DNA from: Limnomonas spitsbergensis
Lineage: Eukaryota > Chlorophyta > Chlorophyceae > Chlamydomonadales
Assembly: GCA_037349105.1 (NCBI GenBank)
Contig: JAYJMM010000104.1
Coordinates: forward strand, 3,816,001-3,880,000
Reading direction: 5' to 3'
DNA length: 64,000 nt
The position numbers were made by a program, and so were the translations under genes. The notes beneath the pieces are model-generated. The model searched no databases, was not told the origin of the DNA, and saw only the letters and a program-made list of their open reading frames with translations. Below are positions 8,319-18,500 of this stretch, in pieces; the stretch's first letter is position 1; the number at the start of each line of letters is the position of its first letter.

Positions 8319-11172
8319 TCACCACTCCAGGTACCCCATGCTATATGTCGGCTCAACACCAAATCTGAGGCTCAAGGATTTCAACGCCTCAGCGCTGTAC
8401 AGTGCCGATTCTGTCGATTGCCCAGCTCTTGCCACCTCCAGCTCCTCGGCATGGATGCCACCTGCAATGAACAAGGAATCGATGCCAGCTGCTGCTGCCC
8501 TGCACGCCAGTAGGCACAGCATCGGTGGGCATGAAACCAGTGGGCGCAACAGCAGGAAGATCCCCACAACCTCCTTATTCTGAGTATCGTTTAAATACTT
8601 CAAAATGGTAATACTGAACCTCTACACTGCCACTCCTGCTTTTCTCACCCTCAATCCCAGCCAGCTTGTAAGCCTCACCTAGCAGCTTCTGACCAGCTAT
8701 CAAGCTAGGGCTGATTGAGGTGGACGCGTGTGCGCTCGTTTGAGATTGACCGCGACCGCGAACGACTTCTTAAAGGCATCATACGCATGGACATATGGGA
8801 CCTATCAACCTCAACCATCAACCCTGATACGATCCGATATCCCCGTTGCATTCTGGATTCAGGTCCAGAGGTAAGACGGTTTCATATCAGTTTGCGGCTC
8901 AACTTTCAACCTAGCAGCTTTCTATTCTGAACCCTAGACAGCCTACCCCTTACTACCTCACCTTGTGTTATCTTGCTATACCGAGTTTCCGTCTGCCACT
9001 ACAGCAATCCTCAACCTCTACCGCAGGCTGCTGGCCAGCGCTGTACAACTACGCCGTACTTCACAAAGTGTGTCGGTAACCACGGTCTGTCCCTAGGAAA
9101 GTAGCTGAATTTGCCTCGAAATACTGTGGCTGACACTCCGCTACACATCTCAGCCATTGCAAGGACTTTAATTGGCACAGCACAGTCAGTCACTGCTTTA
9201 TCTACCTCCAATTCAGCCTCATAGCCAGCCTGTCAGCCTGTCCCTCCCCTGACACACTATTCTACCCATACACCTTGCCCTGGCCCCCCTCACCCCGCAA
9301 TGTCATGCTCCATCGAGTCGCCGACAGCCAGGACGCGTCGCGCGTCAACGCCTAGCTCGCACATCGCCGCCTCATAGATGACCGCCGCGGGCTTGCCCAT
9401 GAGGACCACCTTGCCGACCATGTCCTCGCGGTACCACTTGGCGAGCGTGCCAGGCATAACGGCCAGCTTTGCACCATCCACGGTGACCTGGAGCAAGTGG
9501 ATGGGCAGGCCCTTGTGTCAGGCAGTACATCACGCTCAGTACAAGAGCAGGCAGTACATGGGATTGAGAGGAGCATGCTCTCACAAGATAATGATGTAGA
9601 GAGGCATGCCCTCACAATGTCCTCATGCCATTGTCATGCATCTAAAAATCTGTTGGGATTTAGAAAGGCATGACAATGGCATGAGGACATGACCTCATTA
9701 TATGTATCCTCACCCAATCCGAGCCCCCCTACCCACCAGGTCAGGGTTTGCGACAATCATGGGCAGGCCCCTCACGGCGCACTCTCTCAGCAGCCCGCGC
9801 ATCTCTTCCAGGGAGGTGTCCACAGCCACCCCTCCGTCTGGCTGCCCCACGGCCTGGGTGCCGTGTGCCAGGATGAAGTCTGCTTCTGATGGACTTGCCG
9901 TCACCTGCGTATCAAGAGGTTGGGAGGAGGCAGGCAGGTGTTGCACTGCTTATTTTTTTTTGTCACTCAGCTACATGTCAGCTACCACCTGGCTTCTGGC
10001 CGGAGGCCCCGGAAGTGGCCAGCCATGCCGCTTTGGTAACCAGTCGGACGGATTTACATCCAGCCTATTCTGTTTACCATAAAACCGATATACTGTGCGT
10101 GTTAGTGAGGGGGCCAGGTGCAAGTGGTCGAGAGATGGTGGAGTGACCATGGAGTGATACTGGAGTGCTATTGGAGTGACATTGGAGTGACCTTGGTGTG
10201 ACCATGGAGTGCAGCACAGCAGTATGTTCCGTCAGCCAACGTCCTGATACTTCCTCCACGAGTCGGGATGCAGGTGCACGAGTCGGTGTATGAAAGGCAG
10301 CCCCCTCCCTTGCCCCCTATGTGCATGTTTCACGCTCAAACCCAATTGCAGTACGGGTTAAATGGCTCTATATGCAGTCCGTTGTCCACTTACCTATCAT
10401 AACTTCTTATTTTATGTCAATTTCAGTAGGCCAATAAGGCAATAAATGTCGCCTCCCCCCCCTTAGTCATGCGGAGCCTCAACTGCATATTTGGTAGGCC
10501 CATAAGTTAATAAAACCCCCCTCCCTCAGTAATGTGGAGCATTGGAGCCTCACCTGCAGCCCCAGCCCTTGGAGGGAGATCGTCCCTCTGGAGCCCCAAG
10601 TGAGGTGCAGGCAGCGTGTGCCTAGGGCCTGCCACCAGGGGGAGGGCCGGGCCAGGAGGTGCTCATGGGCCATGTCACCGCTGGTCACGGCACCTAAGAA
10701 GAAACCAGGGATGAATTGAATTATTTTCTAAGGCACCCCAGGGTCTCAAACGCTAGCCAGCCAGGGAAAGCTTTGGCAGGCCGAACGCACCTGCGAACCA
10801 GCTTTCATCGAATCCCAGCTTCGTTAGCTTCTGCAGCGTTCCCGAAGACCTGCGTGAGCTGTTGGAGATGATGAACACGCGCAGCCCCGCCTCCACCAGC
10901 TGGCGCACCGCACGCACCGTGGCCGGTCCGTAAGGAGCCTGGCCGTCATGCAGAACACCAAACTGGTCGAGCAGGATGGCGTCATACTTTGGGGCCAGCT
11001 GGGACAGACCGGTGATGTGCTGAGTCGCTGCATGGGCATGAGACACGTGCGTTTCCCGGCCATGTGCCGTTCTGATGCGTGGGGAGGCTAGTGGGGCTAT
11101 CTGTGAGGAGATCCGAGGTTGCTGAGAGGATGCAGGCCAGGAGGCAGGCTGCCTCAGATGACAGGAATTCAT
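8319..11172 (-). CDS. HAD-superfamily subfamily IIA hydrolase (TIGR01459-like), 5 exons, 354 aa
   Basis: Predicted phosphatase/hydrolase with a HAD fold and C2 cap. Exons on the minus strand: 10791-11172, 10554-10693, 9737-9904, 9294-9487, 8319-8499; phases 1,0,0,2 join exactly (1065 nt). Motif I is LLDQFGVLHDG (nucleophile Asp about residue 69). Motif II is the Ser of IISNSSRR. The cap region carries CLHLTWGSRG and ADFILAHGTQ, the C-terminal core GKPAAVIYEAA and VGDSMEHDIAGAAAAGIDS, and the tail FIAGGIHAEEL. The first ~55 residues are Ser/Ala/Arg-rich before the domain and could be an organelle-targeting peptide, which is inference. The ATG at 11172 is the first in-frame Met of an open segment. 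The gene is divergent from centrin, 345 bp away. The true substrate is unknown for this subfamily. Confidence 0.92.
9617..9690. repeat. Perfect 23-bp inverted repeat in HAD intron 3
   Basis: Arm 9617-9639 (begins ATGTCCTCATGCC) is exactly complementary to 9668-9690, with a 28-nt loop that itself pairs weakly (TCTAAA/TTTAGA). This could be a small MITE or a small-RNA hairpin. Confidence 0.85.
9945..10045 (+). repeat. Dispersed repeat family copy, truncated (type A)
   Basis: T-run then CACTCAGCTACATGTCAGC, GGAGGCCCCGGAAGTGGCC and AGCCATGCCGCTTTGG. The right half with the TTTGGTCCCAA block is missing. It lies in the HAD intron 9905-10553. Confidence 0.65.
10420..10560 (-). repeat. Two-copy duplication of the HAD exon-2 donor
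   Basis: On the plus strand, GGAGCCTCACCTGCAG spans the exon-2 end and its donor (exon end 10554). A copy, GGAGCCTCAACTGCAT, lies about 75 bp further into the intron at 10471-10486, with similar flanks (AATAAGGCAATAAA / AAGTTAATAAAA). The copied donor is broken (AC changed to AA on the plus strand). Confidence 0.65.
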
Positions 11173-11517
11173 GGATCGAGTTCAGGATTATTGTGTGGGT
11201 GCCTTTTCTTCTCTTTTGCTGGGACTTAACAAGGTGCCGATGGTCAGCTGCTGGTGTCAAGGTATGGAGCAGGTTGTGTCAGTGTGTGGCGGATGTAGGG
11301 AGGTCTCTGGAGGGATGCGAAGGAGTGGCCCCACCACTCACTGGTCCAGACTTGTTGCGCCAGGTGTTCGCGTTCCATTCAAATAAAAAGTGTTTTTGAA
11401 GCAGATATGATCCCGTGCTTTACACTTTGCTGAGACTCTCGAAGACATTGTAGCCGGGTCTCGCGAAGCTTTTACAAGCCTTAGACGAGAGAGGGATTCC
11501 ACTGACCATCGCGCTTG
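11173..11517. promoter_or_regulatory. Shared upstream region of HAD hydrolase and centrin
   Basis: These 345 bp separate two divergent start codons and therefore must hold both 5' UTRs and promoters unless upstream exons exist. I see no clear TATA box inside it. The string TATAAAAAA at 11520 overlaps the centrin start codon region. Confidence 0.4.
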
Positions 11518-14500
11518 ATGTATAAAAAATCTATCGCATCTGCACGCAAAGATAAAGCGAAGGCCACGAAGTTGGCCGTTACCCCTCAGACGCTACTTCA
11601 GTATAAGGAGGTTTGTCATTCGTCACTGACTCTCTATCTTGCATTTAGAAGTCTAGCTCACATTTCGAAAAAGCCATGCTGATATGTGCAGGCCTTCGAT
11701 GCGGTTGACGCTGATGGCAGCGGCGGAATAGGCAAGTTATCGCATGCTGCCATGCAAGTTCCAGTGAAAGCCGCATCTGCCTCGTAGGCCGCATACCATC
11801 ATTTTGTCCAGACAGGCATTCATGAGAGATGTACCTGCCAATGTAAGACTCCGGAACCTTGGTCTCAACGATTTTGCCAGTGTTTCTTCGAGAGAATGCT
11901 ATACTATCTTTGGGGGGACTCTGAGCAGCCATCACTGGGCCGGTGGGGACCAAACATGGACTAAAACCTACATCTGGTGGCCTGAGCATCAGGGCTTACA
12001 GCACCAGGCTCCCACGGCTGCGGGATGTGCTGCACCTGTATTCTACCTGAAGGTCGTTCATATGAACCTTGACATAACTGCATGGACTATAATGGGTAGT
12101 TTACTGTTTGCCGCCATGCATCTTTGGGGCACGCCTGCCATGCAGATGAGACGGAGCTGCGCTTGGCGATGACAGCAATCGGTTTCGAGGTCCAGAAGGA
12201 TGAAGTCCGGAAGATGATCAAGGGCTTGGATACTGATTGTGATGGCAGTGTAAACTTTCAGGTGAGCCTGGTGCTCTGGCAGACCTCAGTCCCCGTCAGC
12301 ATTCAAAATAGACAATGCCGAGAGTCTGCTTCTGACTGGTCCCGCTGAACGCGCAGGGTATAGGATTTGCTGCAGCTGACTGGTCCAAAATTGGATCGCC
12401 TGTACAAAAAGACACGACCATTATCTCGGCCACTGTCTTGACCAGCTCGGCTGATGTTTGCCCCAATAATGCAGTGATACCATGCTATTGCCCACCTGCT
12501 ATTGCCCCCCTGCTATTGCCCCCCTGCTGTTTCCCCCCTGCTATTGCCCCCATGCTGTTGCCCCCATGCTGTTGCCCCCATGCTGTTGCCCCCATGCTGT
12601 CGCCCCCATGCTGTCGCCCCCATGCTGTTGCCCCCATGCTGACGCCCCCATGCTGTTGCCCCCATGCTGTCGCCTGGCCGTTCCAGTTGACTTACCAGGT
12701 TCCTATTAAACCTCTCGTTGCTCGTTAGCAATTGGCTTCATGTCTTTGTCTGCCAAACTTGAGAAGAAAGAGGAGGCTTGGCCTGGCCTGTCATCATCGT
12801 TAAGCTTTGTGAATGCTTTGGTTTGAAGCTATTTCCCTTGCCATGGCGTGTCATGGTGTTGCAGGAGTTCATTGCGCTCATGGGCACCAAGGCAGCCAAG
12901 AAGGATCCCAAGCAGGTAAGGCGATATGTGGGACAAGTGGTGTCCAACTGTTAAATGTTGTGCAGGATATGTGAAGCGGGTAACGTACTATCAGTCTCAG
13001 TTGGCATCCTTGATGATTGGTGCCTTCAAAAATCATTATTTGTATCCATGATTGGTGCGGAGATTTGTTTTTAGCCCAAAATTGGTTTTAATGAAAACAC
13101 TTTTGAATTGGTTTTCGTCAGATACAGCTGCATGCCAGCTTAGCTCCGAAACAAATCAGTCAGCTTGACTAAAAAACAAACCAGCCCAACTTATGAACAG
13201 GTTAATCAGCTCAGTTCAAAAATACGGGCAGTCAGCTCAAAAATAGCGCAGCTGAGGCAGCTTAGCTCTCATGCTGGCCTCTGCCAGCGAGAAGGACTTG
13301 CACTGTGTCATTTATGTCATGAAAGACGCGCATAATAGCGTGCATCCTGAAATAGAGGAGAACGCGCTGTTAACAAACACACTTTTTTGCACTAAATACA
13401 ATTTTGACTTTCCACGGTTGGTTTGGCCTCATGTTTTTGAAGGCCACTTTATCCACGTTAGTGCGACTTTAAAACCCGGGTGGATGACCTATTAAGACTG
13501 ATAGAAAGGTAGCGTTTAGCGGATATTTTGTTTAACCATCAGGGAGTACCCCTCGCACCTGGATTGCGATATGCAGACAAGTGGTTTGACATGCTGCTTT
13601 ATGGCATCATTGGTTCATGCATCATGAGTTCATGACCAGGATGTCCTGCATGGCCGTTCTGCATGACTGCCCTGCATGGTGGAATGGCTGTCCTGCATGC
13701 AGCATGCCTCACAGACGGCTGCCTCTGCAGCAAATCAAGGCTGCTTTCGGCCTGTTCGACAAGAGCAATAAGGGTTTCATCAACATGGAGGACATTCAAG
13801 CAGCGGCCAAGGAACTGGGCGAAACCGTTTCGGAGGAGACGCTGCAGGTGAGGGTAGCTGGGATGATGGGGTCTCCGCTTTGCAAGGTCTCTCCATTGTT
13901 CCTTGTTGTGCAGGTGGGTTATTCGGTACGTGGGTTATAATCTACGAAGGAGCACGCGCAGGGTGCCTCAGCCCTGCTTTTCTTGGGCTGCACCCTTGGT
14001 ACGTCACTCGTATGCAAGGAGGAACCCCACCTAATAGAGTTGCAGTGAGCTCGTGGTTGGCCTGCTATGGTGGCCTCACGGTCTCTTTCCTGCCTCTGTG
14101 GTGAGCAACTTTTTCTCTGGTAATGTATTTTTAGGGCGGTTGTTGCGATCCCATGAGGGATGAAAAGGGTGGCTCTGGCCCGACGAGATGTATAAGTAAG
14201 TAATGGATGGGGGATGGCAAACCTCGGGTAAGATGGTAGGTTACCCAGTGCTACGGCCGAACGGGTGCCTTCATTAATCCACGCCTCAGGGTGTATATCT
14301 TTTTCTTTAGGGCGGGGGGAGTGCAGGACCCATCTCCTAGACACACTGAATATGTCCCCCCCAAGTACAGAATGCTGAAATCCCAGGATGCTTCTTTGAC
14401 GGAGATCACAATCCCAGGATGCCTCCTTGAATGTCATCCTTCCATCATTGCCTGTCCGGTACCCGAACAGGCTTTGACTGGAATCACATTAATTGCATGC

Positions 14501-14602
14501 CGTGCTCCCCGTCAGGCTATGCTGGACATGGCCGATGTGGACGGCGATGGTAAAGTGGACGGTCAAGATTTCTACAAGACCTTGCGCAAGACCAGCTTCT
14601 AG
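11518..14602 (+). CDS. Centrin (caltractin), four EF hands, 6 exons, 167 aa
   Basis: Ca2+-binding protein of basal bodies/centrioles. Exons: 11518-11610, 11692-11731, 12146-12261, 12865-12915, 13731-13847, 14516-14602; phases 0,1,0,0,0 join exactly. EF1 loop DADGSGGIDETE spans exons 2 and 3 across a GC-AG intron (ATAG|GCAAGT). EF2 is DTDCDGSVNFQE, EF3 DKSNKGFINMED, EF4 DVDGDGKVDGQD. The linker AAAKELGETVSEETLQ and the C-terminal KTLRKTSF are typical of centrins rather than calmodulin. EF3 lacks several Asp ligands and is probably weak. The N terminus (MYKKSIASARKDK) is short and basic; the ATG at 11518 is the only Met in exon 1, so an extra upstream exon cannot be excluded. Confidence 0.93.
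12485..12672 (+). repeat. 15-bp minisatellite in centrin intron 3
   Basis: About 12 copies of a unit like CCCCATGCTGTTGCC. It lies in intron 12262-12864. No obvious relation to a neighbouring exon edge. Confidence 0.85.
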
Positions 14603-15572
14603 CTCTGGAGCGTTTGGAACATGGCAGCTTAATCCATTAGAGCGTTAAGAGTTAAACGGTACTCCCGTGGTGACATCATTGCTGTTCTCATTATAAGTTT
14701 TAGAGGTACATTTGAAAACACACCAATTTTTAGCTTCGATTTCGGCTGCTAGCCCTGCATGAAAGACTGCGGGGGTATTCCTGTCACAAGATGTCTTTTT
14801 GCTAGTCCTGGAATAATCAGGGTGACAGGGTCTAGGTTGGAGATATCCGTTGGCGTTTTCACAAAACGCAGCCCAGATCTCGGCCTAGATACATGATTAT
14901 ACGAAATTTATTATTATCTTTGAGAAGCCAAGGATACATTCATTTGTTTTCGTCTTTTATATGTTCATCGGCCCGGTGGTCAAAACCCAATGACTAGTGA
15001 CAGGCAGCTTCACTATTACATTGATTTATTTCGGGGGGGATACAGGTAAGTACAGCAGTTATTTATATTATTTAGACGTTACCCCAGGCTACAAAAATAT
15101 TGCACCACATGTCCGCAAATAAAAGTCGGAGTGTGCCAGGCCTGAGGTGTGCCAGGTGTGCCAGACTAATAAATGATCAGAAACCAACCTCTTCTGTACA
15201 GATCTACTGGTCGGCATGCCCCGCATTACCACCTGATGGCGCTGACAGCTATCCCCAGATCGACAGGGTCTGGCTTCATCACGCAACAGGTGTGCAGGAT
15301 TCGAAAGCGGTACTTGAGAGTCATGCAAGTCGTGGCTGCGGGCTGCACTGCCTGCATCACTTCATAATAAGCACACCTGGCGATTCGGTTTCATGATAGA
15401 AACCCTTTCACTAGTCTCTCAACTAACTCCCTAAGGCCATAACTTCTTGCAACCCTAATAACTCTTGCAACCCTAATAACTCTTGCAACCCTTATAACTC
15501 TTGCAACCCTAATAAATTCTGTGGCTTCAGGAAAACGCGGAAACGACATGACATGTGGACGTGTTAAGTGGT
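14603..15572. other. Convergent intergenic region, centrin / IMPDH
   Basis: The 3' ends of centrin (+) and IMP dehydrogenase (-) face each other. The stretch is AT-richer than the genes. It contains an 18-bp tandem repeat (CAACCCTAATAACTCTTG, about 4 copies, 15440-15515) and otherwise nothing recognisable. Confidence 0.6.
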
Positions 15573-18500
15573 CTACCAAGGCTTCTTCTCGAACGTGAGC
15601 ATGTCATGGACTCCGCCCTCAGCAATCGCAGACTGGGTACGGCCCTCCATCTTCATGTCCCCTCCGTACAGCAGCGCGCGGGCCTGGAAAACAGTGGGAG
15701 AAGGGCCTTCTCGTAAATTCACGAGAAAACACACCAAATTCGGATTCATATACATGCATCCACTGAAAAAGCGAAGCAGCACACAGGCCTGGCAGTGGTT
15801 TGCCGGGTAGCATCCACAAAAAAAGCCAGCGCAAGCGAATATCTGTTGATGGCTGAGCAACCCCTATAGGCAGCAACAAATGAAATTAGCACTGCCCATA
15901 CGTCATGTGCCCCAATCAGGTGTAGTACCGGGTACACAGGAGCTGCTATTTAGGAGTATTTTTCGTACAGTCTAGCTGGGGCATCGACATAGGGATACAT
16001 TGGCCAGGTGCCCCCCAAAACCGCTTCATCGGGTGCAGCATTGCCCAGCCATTCCTTCCTCCCCAACGCCTTGTCCCCAGGGCACCCACCTCGTTGATGT
16101 CCTGAGCACCCACCTCGTTGTGGCATTCCTGAGCCAATACCTTCCCCATTACCCACCTCGTTACCTAGCTGCTCAGTCGTCCCCACCCCCGCATGACCTG
16201 TCCCGAGAGCCCCCCGTCCCCATCCCCCACCTCGCTGAGGTCCTGAGCACCCACCTTGTTGGGCCATTCCTGAGCCGATACCTTCCCCAATACCCACCTC
16301 GTTGCCCAGCTGCTCACCCGTCCCTACCCCCTCATGCCCGTCCCCAGAGCCCCCCGTCCCCATCCCCAACCTCGTTGAGGTCCTGAGCACCCACCTCGTT
16401 GGGGCATTCCTGAGCCGATACCTTCCCCAGTACCCACCTCGTTGCCCAGCTGCTCATCCGTCCCCCCTCCTGAGCCCTGTCCCCACAGCCCTCTGTCCCC
16501 ATCCCCACCTCATTGATGTCTCGGGCACCCACCTCGTTGCCCAGCTGCTCATCCGTCCCCCCTCCTGAGCCCTGTCCCCACAGCCCCCTGTCCCCATCCC
16601 CACCTCATTGATGTCCTGGGCACCCACCTCGTTGCCCAGCTGCTCAGCCGTCCCCCCTCCTGAGCCCTGTCCCCACAGCCCCCTGTCCCCATCCCCACCT
16701 CATTGATGTCCTGGGCGCCCACCTCGTTGCCCAGCTGCTCAGCCGTCCCCCCTCCTGAGCCCTGTCCCCACAGCCCCTTTTCCCCATCCCCACCTCATTG
16801 ATGTCCTGGGCACCCACCTCGTTGCCCAGCTGCTCAGCCGTCCCCCCTCCTGAGCCCTGTCCCCACATCCCCTTGTCCCCATTCCCACCTCATTGATGTC
16901 CTGGGCACCCACCTCGTTGCCCAGCTGCTCAGCCGTCCCCCCTCCTGAGCCCTGTCCCCACATCCCCTTGTCCCCATCCCCACCTCGTTGATGTCCTGGG
17001 CACCCAGATCCTGGAATCCCTGCCTGACCGCCTGCACCATGAAGGGCACCATCCTGCGGATGCTGCCCTTGTCCCGCACAGTGCCGGACACGCCTTGCGC
17101 GATCTTGAGACTCTGCGTGTCGCCGTAGTACCGCGACTCGGAGCCCTTGGTCATGGCATCTAGAGAGCCCATGCCGCGGTACTTCTGAGAGGGGGCAAAG
17201 GTTTAGGTTTCAGGGTTCAGGCTTGGTCATGGCATCTAAAGAGCCCATGCCGCGGTACTTCTGAGAGGGGGCAAAGGTTTAGGTTTCAGGGCTAAGGCTT
17301 GGTCATGGCATCTAGAGAGCCCATGCCGCGGTACTTCTGAGAGGGGGCAAAGGTTTAGGTTTCAGGGTTCAGGCTTGGTCATGGCATCTAAAGAGCCCAT
17401 GCCGCGGTACTTCTGAGAGGGGGCAAAGGTTTAGGTTTCAGGGCTAAGGCTTGGTCATGGCATCTAAAGAGCCCATGCCGCATTACTTCTGAGAGGGGGC
17501 AAAGGTTTAGGTTTCAGGGTTCAGGCTTGGTCATGGCATCTAAAGAGCCCATGCCGCGGTACTTCTGAGAGGGGGCAAAGGTTTAGGTTTCAGGGCTAAG
17601 GCTTGGTCATGGCATCTAAAGAGCCCATGCCGCGGTACTTCTGAGAGGGGGCAAAGGTTTAGGTTTCAGGGTTCAGGCTAGGTCATGGCATCTAAAGAGC
17701 CCATGCCGCGGTACTTCTGAGAGGGGGCAAAGGTTTAGGTTTCAGGGTTCAGGCTTGGTCATGGCATCTAAAGAGCCCATGCCGCGGTACTTCTGAGAGG
17801 GGGCAAAGGTTTAGGTTTCAGGGCTAAGGCTTGGTCATGGCATCTAAAGAGCCCATGCCGCGGTACTTCTGAGAGGGGGCAAAGGTTTAGGTTTCAGGGC
17901 TAAGGCTTGGTCATGGCATCTAAAGAGCCCATGCCGCGGTACTTCTGAGAGGGGGCAAAGGTTTAGGTTTCAGGGTTCAGGCTTGGTCATGGCATCTAAA
18001 GAGCCCATGCCGCGGTACTTCTGAGAGGGGGCAAAGGTTTAGGTTTCAGGGTTCAGGCTTGGTCATGGCATCTAAAGAGCCCATGCCGCGGTACTTCTGA
18101 GAGGGGGCAAAGGTTTAGGTTTCAGGGCTAAGGCTTGGTCATGGCATCTAAAGAGCCCATGCCGCGGTACTTCTGAGAGGGGGCAAAGGTTTAGGTTTCA
18201 GGGCTAAGGCTTGGTCATGGCATCTAAAGAGCCCATGCCGCGGTACTTCTGAGAGGGGGCAAAGGTTTAGGTTTCAGGGCTAAGGCTTGGTCATGGCATC
18301 TAAAGAGCCCATGCCGCGGTACTTCTGAGAGGGGGCAAAGGTTTAGGTTTCAGGGTTCAGGCTTGGTCATGGCATCTAAAGAGCCCATGCCGCGGTACTT
18401 CTGAGAGGGGGCAAAGGTTTAGGTTTCAGGGTTCAGGCTTGGTCATGGCGTCCAGAGAGCCCATGCCGCGGTACGTCTGACAGGGGGAGGAAGACAAAGA

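Noticed and set aside
11520..11530. TATA box for centrin
   Set aside because: TATAAAAAA overlaps codons 2-4 of the only available start; without transcript data it cannot be called a promoter element.
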